Shown piece by piece: positions 36,772-47,379 of a stretch of 64,000 nucleotides of DNA. Position 1 is the first letter of the stretch, and every line of letters begins with the position of its first letter. Source of the DNA: Ensifer sp. Root278 (GTDB taxonomy: Bacteria; Pseudomonadota; Alphaproteobacteria; Rhizobiales; Rhizobiaceae). The notes under the pieces were generated by a model that was not told the DNA's origin, searched no databases, and worked only from the letters and a program-made list of their open reading frames with translations. The stretch is from contig NZ_LMJJ01000023.1 of NCBI RefSeq assembly GCF_001429285.1, forward strand, positions 1 to 64,000. Reading direction: 5' to 3'. A program made the position numbers and the translations under genes.

Positions 36772-37772
36772 TTGGCCTCCCGGCGGCGGGCAACGAGAGC
36801 GGCGGCGGTGCCATAGAGGCCCTTCGGCGCGAACAGCACGACGGCGATCAACAGCGCCCCGACCATCGTCAGCCAATGGAACGGATTGGCAGCCGAGACA
36901 ACATCTTCGAAGAACATGAAGACGACCGTGCCGGTGAGTGCGCCGAACAGCGAACCGGTGCCGCCGAGAACGAGCATGACGAGGCTCTCCGCCGACATGT
37001 TGAAGGAGAGGCTGTCGAGGCCGACGACCTGGGTTGAGATCGCGTTCAGCGCGCCGCCGACGCCGGCAACGGCGCCGGATATGACATACATTTTCGTCAG
37101 CGCGATCTTCGGCGACGCGCCCATGGAGCGGATGCGGACCGGATCTTCCTTGATGCCACGGCACAGCATGCCGAAGGGCGAACGCACGATCAGCCGCAAC
37201 AGCAAGAAGACGATGGCGAGCAACACGACGCCGAAGACGTAGGCCGTGCGGCCCCAGAGGTCGAACTCATAGAGGCCGAGGAGCGCCGTCGGCGCGATCC
37301 CGGAAAGGCCGTCGCTACCGCCGGTCCAGGACGATGCCTTGTTGGCGAACTCGTGGAAAAGGTGGATAAGCGCGATCGACAAAACCAATTGCGGAAGACC
37401 GTGAGCGCGCAGGATGACGACGCCGCAGACGAGCCCAGCCACCGCGCCGGCCACGATGCCGAAGGCCAGCATCGCCAGCGGATCGTTGATGCCGTAATGC
37501 GCCGAAGCGATACCCGCTGCATAGGCGCCGGCGCCGAAGAGGGCAGCGTGCCCGAGCGTCGCGACGCCGCAATAGCCGGTGACGAGATCCAGCGACAGCA
37601 CCAGAAGTGCTGCGGCGATGATCCGGGTCAGAAGCGCCAGATTGTTGGGAAAGAGGAAATAGCCGATCACCGCGACCAGCAGGATGATCGCCAAGCCGAT
37701 GAGGTCTCCACCGCCGAAACGCCGGCGCGCTGGGGATGCGGCAATCATGTCGTTCGTCGTCGTCATGGTCAT
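36768..37772 (-). CDS. livM: Branched-chain-type ABC transporter permease (LivM-like)
   Basis: A 334-aa permease with about eight to ten helices. It contains the LivM signature region GYCGVATLGHAALFGAGAYA and the later GLDSLSFNMSAESLVMLVLG and GTGSLFGALTGTVVFMFFED that contact the ATPases. The start overlaps livH by 4 nt; an ATG two codons later is an alternative. It pairs with LivH to form the channel. Confidence 0.92.
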   Translation of the reverse strand: MTMTTTNDMIAASPARRRFGGGDLIGLAIILLVAVIGYFLFPNNLALLTRIIAAALLVLSLDLVTGYCGVATLGHAALFGAGAYAAGIASAHYGINDPLAMLAFGIVAGAVAGLVCGVVILRAHGLPQLVLSIALIHLFHEFANKASSWTGGSDGLSGIAPTALLGLYEFDLWGRTAYVFGVVLLAIVFLLLRLIVRSPFGMLCRGIKEDPVRIRSMGASPKIALTKMYVISGAVAGVGGALNAISTQVVGLDSLSFNMSAESLVMLVLGGTGSLFGALTGTVVFMFFEDVVSAANPFHWLTMVGALLIAVVLFAPKGLYGTAAALVARRREAK

Positions 37773-38635
37773 CCCTTGGCCCTCCCGGCGAGCCCGCGCG
37801 GAAAGACGCAGATGATCGCGATCACGGCCAGATAGAAGAAGAACTCGCCGAATTCCGGCATGAGATAGCGACCGGTCGTATCGATCGCGCCGAGCAGCAG
37901 GCAGGCGACGAGCGCACCCGGGATCGACCCGGCACCGCCGACGGAGACGACGACCAGGAAGGTCACCATGTAGCGCAGCGCATAATAGGGCTCGACCGGA
38001 AGCAACTCGGCGCCGACGACGCCGCCGAAGGCGGCGAGCCCGACGGCAACCGCAAAGCTCACGGCATAGACGATCTCCGTGCGCACCCCGAGGGCGGCAG
38101 CCATCGCCGCATTGTCGACCGAGGCACGCAGCTTCACGCCAAAGGCGGTCTTTTCGATCGCGTACCAGAGGCCGGCGGCAACCGCGAGGCCGCAGACGAT
38201 TGCGAAGATGCGGTGCGTGGCGATCGCCCGGAAACCGAGATCCACCGATCCCTGCAATTCGCTCGGCAATGGCACCGTCTTCAACGTCGGGCCGAAGACG
38301 TAGTTGGCGATGCCGATGATGCAGAAGGTGATGCCGATGGTCATCAGCACCTGGGTCAGTTCCGGCGCGCCATAGATGCGCCGGTAGAGCAGTCGTTCGA
38401 TGGGCACGGCAATGACGATGGTGCCGAAGATCGCAAGCAGCACGGCAAAGCCATAGGCAAGGCCAAGATCGCGCGCCGCATAGGAGGCGATGTAGCCACC
38501 GATCATGGCAAAGGCGCCGTGCGCAAGATTGACCACGCGCATCAGGCCCATGGTCACCGAAAGGCCGATGGAGATGACGAAGAGCACCATGCCATAGGCA
38601 AGGGCATCGATCGCAATGCTGAGGACGGTTTGCAT
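37769..38635 (-). CDS. livH: Branched-chain-type ABC transporter permease (LivH-like)
   Basis: A 288-aa permease with about eight helices, with LivH hallmarks GLMRVVNLAHGAFAMIGGYI near the N-terminus and VSVGGAGSIPGALVACLLLG near the C-terminus. Homology begins at the ATG at 38635; the frame upstream is not supported. The gap to the binding-protein gene is 184 nt and holds a strong hairpin. Confidence 0.92.
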   Translation of the reverse strand: MQTVLSIAIDALAYGMVLFVISIGLSVTMGLMRVVNLAHGAFAMIGGYIASYAARDLGLAYGFAVLLAIFGTIVIAVPIERLLYRRIYGAPELTQVLMTIGITFCIIGIANYVFGPTLKTVPLPSELQGSVDLGFRAIATHRIFAIVCGLAVAAGLWYAIEKTAFGVKLRASVDNAAMAAALGVRTEIVYAVSFAVAVGLAAFGGVVGAELLPVEPYYALRYMVTFLVVVSVGGAGSIPGALVACLLLGAIDTTGRYLMPEFGEFFFYLAVIAIICVFPRGLAGRAKG

Positions 38636-38790
38636 GGGGCTATCCGTGCCCTTTCTTCCAGTTTTTGCTGCGCCGGATTCGGGGCGCATTATATGCGCGG
38701 AGCGCTACTCCTGCGCCAGCACTGTGACGTCGCGGGGCGGGCACATGGCTTCGTTCATGGGCGCCGCCGATCAGCGCATCATCGGTGTCG

Positions 38791-38809
38791 GCGGGCGCTG
38801 TGCGCCCGC
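38791..38809 (-). promoter_or_regulatory. Hairpin after the binding-protein gene
   Basis: GCGGGCGC (38791-38798) and GCGCCCGC (38802-38809) form a perfect 8-bp stem with a 3-nt loop 10 nt past the stop of the periplasmic binding protein gene. It may attenuate read-through into livH or stabilise the upstream message. Confidence 0.6.
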
Positions 38810-38819
38810 GCCAACCTGC

Positions 38820-39992
38820 CTACTTCAGCGCAGCGAGACCGGGGTCGCCCTGCTTCTCGAAGGTCTGGATTTCCTTGTTGTAGTAGGTGCCGTCATCAGC
38901 CTTGGCGACTTCGCGCAGGTAGATGTTTTGCGTGATGTGGCGTGATTCCGGATCGATCGTCACGGGGCCGCGCGGGCTCGTCCAGGAGAGACCCTTTACG
39001 GCCTCCACTGCCTTGGCCGCATCCTGCTCGCCACCGGTCGCCTCGATCATCTTGTAGATGACGTGCATGCCGTCATAGGCACCGACCGAAGGGAACGAGA
39101 GTTCGGCCGGGTTGCCGATCGCCTTGCCGGCTGCTTCGACGAAGGCCTTGTTCTCAGGCGAGTCATGCGAAACCGCGTAGTGGAAGGTCGTCTGGATGCC
39201 GAGCGCCGCTTCGCCTAGTGCCGGCAGGTCGGATTCCTGCGTCAGGTCGCCGGGGGCGAAGAACTTGATGCCGCCGTCCTTCAGGCCGTTCTCCTTGAAG
39301 GCCTTGACGAAACCGAGCGTCGTCGGACCGGACGGCAGGAAGGCGAACACGCCCTCGGCGCCCGAATCCTTGATGCGCTGCATGATCGGCGAGAAATCAT
39401 TGGTCGCGAGCGGCATGCGGATCGCCTCGACGACCTGACCGCCGGCCGCCTCGAAACCCGCCTTGAAGGCGTTCTCGGCATCGACGCCCGGGCCGTAATC
39501 GCTGACGACGGAGATCACTTTGGAAACGCCTGCGTCCTTCGCGACCTTGGCGATCGGCGTCGAGGTCTGCCATGTGGTGAACGAGGTGCGCACGACGAGC
39601 GGGCTCTTCGTGACGATCGCCGAGGTTGCCGCATTCATGATGACGAGCGGCACATTCGCCTGGGTGAGCAGCGGCGTTACCGCCATCGCGTCCGGCGTGA
39701 AGTAGAAGCCGGCGAGATATTGCACGCCTTCCTTGACCACCAGTTCCTGTGCCAGCGCCTTCGCCTGGGCCGGATCGGCCTGCGGCACGTCGCGATAGAT
39801 GATCTCGATATCGTCGTCGCCGACCTTGCTGCCGTTCAGCGCCATATAGGCATCGATGCCGGCCTTGAAGTTCTTGCCCTGAAGCGCGAACGGACCGGAG
39901 AATGGCCCGACAACACCGATCTTGATCGTGTCGGCATAGGCCGCGCCGCTCATTGCCAAAGCCGCGATCGCAGCCAGAATCATCCGTTTCAT
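38820..39992 (-). CDS. livK: Periplasmic amino-acid/amide binding protein (LivK-like)
   Basis: A 390-aa periplasmic binding protein of the branched-chain (type I, Peripla_BP_6) family. The signal peptide (MKRMILAAIAALAMSGAAYA) is followed by DTIKIGVVGPFSGPFALQGK, the typical opening strand and ligand loop. GGGAGG lies upstream of the ATG at 39992. The ligand is uncertain: families with this layout bind branched amino acids, amides, aromatic acids or sugar-like compounds. Position next to dgdA suggests 2-aminoisobutyrate or isovaline as candidates. Confidence 0.9.
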   Translation of the reverse strand: MKRMILAAIAALAMSGAAYADTIKIGVVGPFSGPFALQGKNFKAGIDAYMALNGSKVGDDDIEIIYRDVPQADPAQAKALAQELVVKEGVQYLAGFYFTPDAMAVTPLLTQANVPLVIMNAATSAIVTKSPLVVRTSFTTWQTSTPIAKVAKDAGVSKVISVVSDYGPGVDAENAFKAGFEAAGGQVVEAIRMPLATNDFSPIMQRIKDSGAEGVFAFLPSGPTTLGFVKAFKENGLKDGGIKFFAPGDLTQESDLPALGEAALGIQTTFHYAVSHDSPENKAFVEAAGKAIGNPAELSFPSVGAYDGMHVIYKMIEATGGEQDAAKAVEAVKGLSWTSPRGPVTIDPESRHITQNIYLREVAKADDGTYYNKEIQTFEKQGDPGLAALK

Positions 39993-40360
39993 GTTTCCTC
40001 CCTGCGACGCCGATCGCTCCCGAACCCGCATCGTCCTCACAAACCCCGTTGATTTGATAGGCGTCAACTTGCCATGCCAAACGGTGATGTAAAAATGAAA
40101 TATGGGGCCAAAATCATAATCGGGGAGTTATGTTTCCTGCGAGTTCGGATCCAGCCGCCAAGAGCGTATTTGACGGCGATGCGCGCGACGTCAACGAAAC
40201 CGGGATGGCGGGATCGCGCCTTTCGGCCACAGGATCGTATCCACGATGGCTTTGGCGCCATGCCTCAACCTGCCAGCGGGACAGGCCAACCCGCACCAGG
40301 CTTCCGATGCGGGTTAGACGGTATCTTGGGGTGACCAACAAAATCTGCGCACGCGCGCAT
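39993..40360. other. Intergenic region before the liv operon
   Basis: This 368-nt gap lies between the dgdA stop and the livK start, both on the minus strand. It is AT-rich around 40075-40130, where the liv promoter probably lies, and otherwise shows no coding frame or strong hairpin that I trust. Thus liv expression need not depend on dgdA. Confidence 0.4.
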
Positions 40361-41695
<1,335 letters not shown>

Positions 41696-41747
41696 TCAAT
41701 GGCTAGCGGGCATTTCTTCCTCAGGCAAATTGATAGTATTCCGCTCC

Positions 41748-41768
41748 GATATTGGATATTTTGATATC
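41748..41768. promoter_or_regulatory. LysR-type T-N11-A operator before dgdR-like gene
   Basis: GATAT (41748-41752) and its inverse ATATC (41764-41768) are separated by exactly 11 nt, the LysR-box geometry. The right arm ends directly against the ATG at 41769. Bound protein would cover the start region of its own gene and sit in the divergent dgdA promoter. Confidence 0.6.
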
Positions 41769-42617
41769 ATGAGAAATCTCGATCTTGCCTTGCTTCGAAA
41801 TTTCGCCGTCATCGCGCGGACGGGCTCAATCAGCCTTGCTTCCCAGCAGGTCGGGCGAACGCAATCGACGCTCAGCATGCAAATGCAGCGGCTGGAGGAC
41901 TTTCTCGAGCAGGCGCTCTTCCATCGCACCGGATCCGGCGTGCGGCTGACCGCGGCCGGCGAAAAGCTGCTGGCCCATGCCGAACATCTTCTCGCCGGGC
42001 ACGATGAGATCCTGGCGGAGATGGAAGGCAAAGGTCTCAAAGGCTCCGTGACCCTGGGCTGTCCGGAAGACTATTCGATCGCTTTCCTTCCCGGGATCAT
42101 CGAGCGCTTTCTCGATCAGCACCCGGAGGTCGAATTGCGTATGGTCTGCGCACCGACCACGGAACTGCGCCCCATGTTGCTGCGGCGGCAAATCGACCTG
42201 GCGCTCGTTTCAATAGCCGATGCTTCAAACGGCGAGGTCATTCGTACCGAAGACTTCGTGTGGGTCGGCAAGGCTGCAGAACCGGAGATCCTCGACCGTG
42301 TGGCTCTGCCCCTGGCCTTGTCAGCCCCGACGACACTCGACTACCGGGCAGCCTGTGACGCTATGGAGGCGGTCAATCGCCGGTACCGCGTCGCCTTTGC
42401 GAGCAACAGCCTTGCCGGTCTCATCGCATTTGCCCGATCCGGCCATGCGATCAGCGTCCTGACGCGAACCGCCGTTCCCTCCGATCTGCACATCATTTCG
42501 GCCGGATTGCCGAAGCTCCCGACGATCGGCATCGCGCTCGAATTTGCCGAGCCTCGCCCGTCATCCGCGGTGATGGCGCTTGCGGACCACGTAAGAGCCG
42601 TGTTGCCCACTATTTGA
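41769..42617 (+). CDS. dgdR: LysR-family regulator of dgdA
   Basis: A 282-aa LysR regulator with the N-terminal winged helix (FAVIARTGSISLASQQVGRTQSTLSMQMQRLE) and a periplasmic-binding-like effector domain. Divergence from dgdA over a 97-nt gap matches the dgdR-dgdA pair of Burkholderia. The frame is open upstream into dgdA, but LysR homology begins at this ATG. No Shine-Dalgarno sequence precedes it; the operator abuts the start, so the message may be leaderless. The name is by position and family, not by detailed alignment. Confidence 0.82.
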   Translation: MRNLDLALLRNFAVIARTGSISLASQQVGRTQSTLSMQMQRLEDFLEQALFHRTGSGVRLTAAGEKLLAHAEHLLAGHDEILAEMEGKGLKGSVTLGCPEDYSIAFLPGIIERFLDQHPEVELRMVCAPTTELRPMLLRRQIDLALVSIADASNGEVIRTEDFVWVGKAAEPEILDRVALPLALSAPTTLDYRAACDAMEAVNRRYRVAFASNSLAGLIAFARSGHAISVLTRTAVPSDLHIISAGLPKLPTIGIALEFAEPRPSSAVMALADHVRAVLPTI

Positions 42618-42635
42618 CGGTGTCGCGCGGGGTGG

Positions 42636-44069
42636 TCACCACCGAGAGCCGTCGACCAGTTTGAGCGCGGTGGTTCCCAGGAGCGTGGCTGCCGCCCGCA
42701 GCGCACCGGTTTCATATCCTGAGAACCCGAGGATGAGGCCTTCGGCATCGCTTCGCTGCATGAAGGTTTCGGATAGAAGAACCGCGTCGATTTTCGCTTC
42801 CGCCCGGATCAATTGCGACAGGCCCGGCGCGAGCCCGTCGCGCGGACGGACGATCATGTGAAGGCCCTGCTCCGGAACATCCGGGCACAGTGTTGCCCGG
42901 GATGTGACGCTGACAATTTCAGCCAGTTGATCACGGGCGACACGATAGCGCCTCTGGCTCTTGCGCAAATGGGACGCGACCGAACCATCCGCCAGGAGAT
43001 CGGCCACGGCGTTCTGCAGGAAAACCGGCATGAACCGGTCGAAGGCGGCGCGCCGCTTGAGGACCCGCTCCAATGCTTCTGGAGGCAGCACCAGGTAACC
43101 CAGCCGCAACCCCGGAAACAGCGTCTTGGCGAAGGTTCCGAGATAGACGACACGGTCCGGCGCAAGCCCCGCCAGCGCCGTCAGTGGTGGACCCGAATAG
43201 CGGAACTCGCTGTCGTAGTCGTCCTCGAAGATCCAGGCGCCGGTCGCGTCAGCCCATTCGATCAGCGCCGCACGTCGGTCCATCGCCATTTTCACGCCGG
43301 TCGGAAACTGGTGCGAAGGGGTGACATAGGCAGCCCTGGCGAGAGGGTTTCGCGCAAGACCCGCTGCAACATCGATCCCTGCCCCGTCGACCGGCACCGG
43401 CACAGGCCGCACACCTGCTGCCATGAGTGTCGAGCGCGACACGCCATAGCCGGGCTCTTCGACCCAAGCCCAATCTCCGGGCGCAAGCAGTGCGTCGACG
43501 CAGAGCCTCAGCCCGTGCTGGGTGCCACTGACGATCACCACACAGCCTGGATCGCAGCGGATGCCTCGGTTGACGGCCAGGAAGTCTGCGATCTGTCGGC
43601 GCAAGTGCAAGCTGCCGCGCGGGTCGCCATAGGCAAGGTCGTCGACGCTCGCCTCCGCGATATGGCGCCGGGTGGCCGCAGCCAGCCGTGCAACAAAAGC
43701 CGGCTCCACATGGGTCTGGCCGAGAGCGAAGGGCGGCCGGCCGCCAAAGGCCAGCGGGATATCCGGCGCCGCGGCAACGGATGGCGGTGTCGGCAGGCTG
43801 GACGAGACATAGGTGCCCGAGCCGTGGCGGGCCTCGATCAGCCCGTCGCTCGCGAGATGCTCATAGGCCGCAACAATCATATTGCGGCCTATGCCAAGTT
43901 GGGCGGCCAGCTCGCGGCTCGACGGCAGACGGGAGCCGGGCGCCAGCAAGCCGTCGACGATGGCGGCACGTAACCCACTATGGACCCGAAGCGCCTGGTT
44001 GCGAATCGAGCGATCGAGTTCGATCGGCGGGAAGGCCGATCCCTGTCTTGGAAGAGAAGTGGTTGGCAT
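42636..44069 (-). CDS. MocR/PdxR-type regulator (GntR plus aminotransferase domain)
   Basis: A 477-aa fusion of a GntR winged helix (residues 20-88, ELAAQLGIGRNMIVAAYEHLASDGLIEARHG in parts) and a fold-type I aminotransferase-like domain. The latter has a PLP-site region around YLGTFAKTLFPGLRLGYLV, where the lysine would bind PLP. Such proteins sense PLP or PLP-amino-acid adducts. It is divergent from a gene for an FMN-binding, PNPOx-fold protein over a 79-nt gap, the usual arrangement of a MocR regulator with its single target. It ends 18 nt from the convergent dgdR-like gene. Confidence 0.87.
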   Translation of the reverse strand: MPTTSLPRQGSAFPPIELDRSIRNQALRVHSGLRAAIVDGLLAPGSRLPSSRELAAQLGIGRNMIVAAYEHLASDGLIEARHGSGTYVSSSLPTPPSVAAAPDIPLAFGGRPPFALGQTHVEPAFVARLAAATRRHIAEASVDDLAYGDPRGSLHLRRQIADFLAVNRGIRCDPGCVVIVSGTQHGLRLCVDALLAPGDWAWVEEPGYGVSRSTLMAAGVRPVPVPVDGAGIDVAAGLARNPLARAAYVTPSHQFPTGVKMAMDRRAALIEWADATGAWIFEDDYDSEFRYSGPPLTALAGLAPDRVVYLGTFAKTLFPGLRLGYLVLPPEALERVLKRRAAFDRFMPVFLQNAVADLLADGSVASHLRKSQRRYRVARDQLAEIVSVTSRATLCPDVPEQGLHMIVRPRDGLAPGLSQLIRAEAKIDAVLLSETFMQRSDAEGLILGFSGYETGALRAAATLLGTTALKLVDGSRW

Positions 44070-44148
44070 GAAGCTAACGAAAGTGGACCTATTTCAAACC
44101 AGTCTGCTCATGCGAACCTTCAGGATGCAAGCCTGAAAGGAACCAGCC

Positions 44149-44880
44149 GTGACCGAACATTCCACGCCCGCCTACCCCGTCGATACGGTCAACCGCGTCA
44201 AGCGCCGCCATGATCGTGGTTTCTACGACCACGAGACGGTGCACAGGCTGCTCGACGCGGCGGCACTCGCCCACGTCGCCTATGTCATCGACGGCCAACC
44301 TTTCTGCACACCGACGCTCTTCTGGCGTGAAGGGCGGCACCTCTACTGGCACGGCAGCAGCGCCAGCCGCATGCTGCGCAACCTGTCCGCGGGCGAGCCG
44401 GCCTGCCTGACCGTCACACACCTCGACAGCCTCGTGCTTGCCCGCTCCGGCTTCAACCATTCGGCCGATTACCGCTCGGTCATGGCTTTCGGAACCGCCC
44501 GCCTGGTCGAGGACCAGGAGGAGAAACTGCGTGCCCTGACGATGATGGTGGACCGGCTCTTTCCGGACCGCACCGCGACGCTGCGCCAGAGCACTGCTCA
44601 AGAGATCAAGGCGACCGCTGTCATCGTCATGGAAATCGAACGGGCCTCGGCAAAGATCAGGGCCAAGGGTATCGCCGACGATGAGGAGGACTACGATCTG
44701 CCTGTTTATGCGGAGCGCCTTCCCGTGCACACCGTTCTGGGCGCACCCGAACCCTGCTCGCGCTTGCCGCACGGCGTCGTGCGGCCCGAGACGCTTTCTC
44801 CCTATCGATTGGGTCGCCCGCTGGAAGAGGCGCTAACGGAAGCCTACATCGCCGCCTATGCCAACCAAGCAGACGACTAA
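44149..44880 (+). CDS. Pyridoxamine 5'-phosphate oxidase-fold flavoprotein
   Basis: A 243-aa protein of the split-barrel PNPOx-like/NimA family that binds FMN. The N-terminal part has RVKRRHDRGFYDHETVHRLL and AHVAYVIDGQPFCTPTLFWR, followed by YWHGSSASRMLRNL, typical of the flavin-site loops in this group. The start is GTG at 44149 with AAGGA 8 nt upstream. It is divergent from the MocR-type regulator, so a link to vitamin B6 or flavin handling is possible. The reaction is unknown; family members include heme-degrading, nitro-reducing and pyridoxamine-oxidising enzymes. Confidence 0.82.
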   Translation: MTEHSTPAYPVDTVNRVKRRHDRGFYDHETVHRLLDAAALAHVAYVIDGQPFCTPTLFWREGRHLYWHGSSASRMLRNLSAGEPACLTVTHLDSLVLARSGFNHSADYRSVMAFGTARLVEDQEEKLRALTMMVDRLFPDRTATLRQSTAQEIKATAVIVMEIERASAKIRAKGIADDEEDYDLPVYAERLPVHTVLGAPEPCSRLPHGVVRPETLSPYRLGRPLEEALTEAYIAAYANQADD

Positions 44881-44919
44881 CGACGCTCTGTCCTTGTTTC
44901 CCGAAAGTGTTGCGCCGCT

Positions 44920-46011
44920 CTATCGCTTTGCCTGCGCGGCCCGGACGGGCCAACCGGAGGTGGTTTCGCGAACCACCAAAGGCCCGTCGACCTTTATGGT
45001 CATCGGACGCATGTGTTTTCCGTGGATCGCCATGTCGATCAGGATCTCGGCGGCCCTCTGTCCCATCTCGTAGTTGGGCAGTACCAGCGTCGAGAGCGGC
45101 GGATGGGTGTAGCGCGCCAGTTCCTGGTCGTCGTAGCCCATGACCGAGAGATCAACGGGTACACGAAGCCCCTTCTCCTGTGCCGCCTCCATCGCGCCGA
45201 TCGCCATAAGATCGTTGCCGCAGAAGATAGCGGTCGGCGGGTTCGGCATGGAGAGCAGGTCCAGCCCAGCCTCGTAACCGCGTAGCGGCAGCCAGTCGCC
45301 ATCGCGCACAAGCGTCTCGTCGAAGGCGATGTCGGCGGAAGCGAGCGCCTGCTTATAGCCTTTCAGGCGGTCCATGGCCGCGTCCATCCAGCTTTCACCA
45401 TTGATGAAGCCGATGCGCTTGTGACCGAGCGCCGTCAGATGCGCCGTGGCGGCAAAACCGCCGGCGACCTCGCCCGGCACGACCGCCACATGTTGGCGCG
45501 GATCGCAGTAGCAATTGAGAAGCACGGTCGGAAGCGGCGCCAGCGCCTTGGGCACGGCAACCTTGCGGGTGAAGATCGTCGCGTAGATGACGCCGGCGAT
45601 CGAGGGATCTCTCAGCACCGAGCGCAGCACCGCCTCTTCGAGCTCCGGGTTGGAGCGAGTGACATGCGCCGACACCAGCATGCCCTGCTCGAAGGCATAG
45701 TCGCGGATGCCGTCGAGGCTGACGACCGGGTGCGGACTGGTCGAGATTTCGTCGACGATGAAGGCGATCGTGTCTTTTTCGACGGCGGGGGCCGCTGCAA
45801 CCGCGCCGCGGGTGGCCGGCAATTTATAACCTATTTTATGAGCAGCCTCGCGCACCTTCTGCTGCGTTTCCTGGGAGATGCGCGAACCCGACATCTCATT
45901 GAGCACCAGAGAGACGCTTGACTGGGAAACACCAGCTATCCTGGCGACATCCGTCATCGTTGGGCGCCCTTCGCCCTTTTTATCCAGATTCCGCCCGTTT
46001 CCCTTGGCCAT
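44920..46011 (-). CDS. LacI-family repressor
   Basis: A 363-aa regulator with an N-terminal LacI helix-turn-helix and hinge ([20 protein letters not shown]) and a periplasmic-binding-protein-like sugar domain. GGAGAG precedes the ATG. It is divergent from the sugar ABC transporter genes and very probably represses them; a perfect palindrome in the shared region (46185-46199) overlaps the transporter promoter. The inducer is likely the transported sugar. Confidence 0.88.
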   Translation of the reverse strand: MAKGNGRNLDKKGEGRPTMTDVARIAGVSQSSVSLVLNEMSGSRISQETQQKVREAAHKIGYKLPATRGAVAAAPAVEKDTIAFIVDEISTSPHPVVSLDGIRDYAFEQGMLVSAHVTRSNPELEEAVLRSVLRDPSIAGVIYATIFTRKVAVPKALAPLPTVLLNCYCDPRQHVAVVPGEVAGGFAATAHLTALGHKRIGFINGESWMDAAMDRLKGYKQALASADIAFDETLVRDGDWLPLRGYEAGLDLLSMPNPPTAIFCGNDLMAIGAMEAAQEKGLRVPVDLSVMGYDDQELARYTHPPLSTLVLPNYEMGQRAAEILIDMAIHGKHMRPMTIKVDGPLVVRETTSGWPVRAAQAKR

Positions 46012-46025
46012 GCGTACTCTCCACC

Positions 46026-46123
46026 CTACAGCGCCGCGCGTCTATGAGACGCGCAAAGGTCGCTGTAGCTCTTTGAATTGCTGCATGTTTTTGTCCTCGG
46101 TTCCGATCAAAGGAAACATGCAG
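46026..46123. repeat. Palindromic intergenic element, copy 1
   Basis: About 98 bp with two nested hairpins. The first has CTACAGCG pairing with CGCTGTAG around an inner GCGCGTCT/AGACGCGC stem. The second has CTGCATGTTT pairing with AAACATGCAG. Copies 2 and 3 lie at 47380 and 59346. The loop sequences vary between copies while the stems are kept, which suggests selection on structure. I recognise this element from sinorhizobial genomes but do not recall an official name with certainty. Confidence 0.85.
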
Positions 46124-46178
46124 TCGAGCGTGCATCGCACTGCACGCGGGCTATTGCAAGTGCTCATAATTTTTTGCC

Positions 46179-46206
46179 TTGACTGCTAATATTATTAGCG
46201 CAAGAT
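46179..46206 (+). promoter_or_regulatory. Promoter with LacI-type operator for the sugar ABC operon
   Basis: A -35 element TTGACT (46179-46184) is followed directly by the perfect 15-bp palindrome GCTAATATTATTAGC (46185-46199), which fills the spacer, and a -10-like CAAGAT (46201-46206). A repressor on this site would block RNA polymerase. It serves the binding-protein gene starting at 46280. Confidence 0.7.
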
Positions 46207-46279
46207 TTGACGATGTGAAGCGCAAAAACGCTCATGTCCGGTAGAGAAGCACCGGCCAATCTGGGAGGAGAACCCGATT

Positions 46280-47260
46280 ATGACCACGATTTCCCGTCGC
46301 ACCTTCATGCTTGCGGCAACGGCCGTCGGCGCGCTCGCCCTTGCGGGTGTCGCGATCGCCGAAGTGCCGAAGCTTGAGCAGAAGGACAAATACAAGGTCG
46401 GCTTCGCGCAGACCGAATCCAACAATCCCTGGCGCATCGCCCAGACGAACAGCATGAAGGCCGAGGCCGAGAAGCTCGGGTTCCAGCTCGTCTACACGGA
46501 TGCCGCCGGCTCCGCCGCCAAACAGGTCGCCGACGTCAACTCGATGATCGCGCAGGGCGTCGACGTGATCTTCCTCGCGCCCCGCGAAGAAAAACCGCTG
46601 ATCCCCGCCGTCATGGCCGCCAAGAAGGCTGGCATCCCTGTGATCCTGCTCGACCGTTCCGTCGATCCGTCGCTTGCCAAGGCCGGCGAAGACTATCTGA
46701 CCTTCATCGGCTCGAACTTCGTCGAGGAAGGCAAACGTGTCGCCGAGTGGCTGGTGAAGAACGCCAACGGCAAATCGAAGATCATCGAACTTGAAGGCAC
46801 GACCGGGTCGTCGCCCGCCAACGACCGCAAGAAGGGCTTTGACGAGGCGATCAAGGCGGCCGGCGGCTTTGAGATCGTTGCTTCGCAGACCGGCGACTTC
46901 GCCCGTGACAAGGGAAGGCAGGTGGCCGAAGCCCTGCTTCAGGCCCATCCCGATGCGGACGTGATCTACGCCCATAATGACGAGATGGCGATCGGCGCGA
47001 TTGCCGCGCTCGAAGCAGCCGGCAAGGTGCCCGGGAAGGACGTTCTCGTTCTGTCGATCGATGGCGGCAAGGAAGCCGTGCAGGCGGTTGTCGATGGCAA
47101 GATCGCCGCGGTCGTCGAGTGCAACCCGCGCTTCGGGCCGAAGGCCTTCGAGACAATGATGCGTTACGCCAAGGGCGAAAAAATCGACCCGATGATCATC
47201 AACGACGACAAGTTCTACGACGCCTCCAATGCGGCCGCAGAACTCGCCAACGCCTATTGA
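46280..47260 (+). CDS. Sugar ABC transporter periplasmic binding protein (YtfQ-like)
   Basis: A 326-aa binding protein of the ribose/galactofuranose type. The signal peptide carries SRRTF followed by a hydrophobic stretch (MLAATAVGALALAGVAIA), so export by the Tat system is likely. The mature domain begins KYKVGFAQTESNNPWRIAQT, very like YtfQ. GGGAGGAG precedes the ATG. The operon has one ATPase with two domains and two permeases, the YtfQRT-YjfF composition used for galactofuranose in E. coli. The actual sugar is not certain. Confidence 0.9.
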   Translation: MTTISRRTFMLAATAVGALALAGVAIAEVPKLEQKDKYKVGFAQTESNNPWRIAQTNSMKAEAEKLGFQLVYTDAAGSAAKQVADVNSMIAQGVDVIFLAPREEKPLIPAVMAAKKAGIPVILLDRSVDPSLAKAGEDYLTFIGSNFVEEGKRVAEWLVKNANGKSKIIELEGTTGSSPANDRKKGFDEAIKAAGGFEIVASQTGDFARDKGRQVAEALLQAHPDADVIYAHNDEMAIGAIAALEAAGKVPGKDVLVLSIDGGKEAVQAVVDGKIAAVVECNPRFGPKAFETMMRYAKGEKIDPMIINDDKFYDASNAAAELANAY

Positions 47261-47280
47261 TACCATCTCCCGAGCCTATG

Positions 47281-47316
47281 CCGGCCGATCGGAACAACCG
47301 CATCGGCCGGTTTTTT
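47281..47316 (+). terminator. Rho-independent terminator after the binding-protein gene
   Basis: CCGGCCGAT (47281-47289) pairs perfectly with ATCGGCCGG (47302-47310), followed by six T residues (47311-47316). It is the strongest intrinsic terminator in the window and separates the binding-protein gene from the ATPase and permease genes. Confidence 0.9.
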
Positions 47317-47379
47317 GACCGCGACAGTGCCAGGCATGACCTTCGGCCGGTTCACGTGTAGGCTGAGAGCGCTCACCCT

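Noticed and set aside
36004-37164. A 386-codon LivG frame with an N-terminal extension
   Set aside because: The extra 131 residues are out-of-frame livM sequence; the real start with GGGAGG is at 36771.
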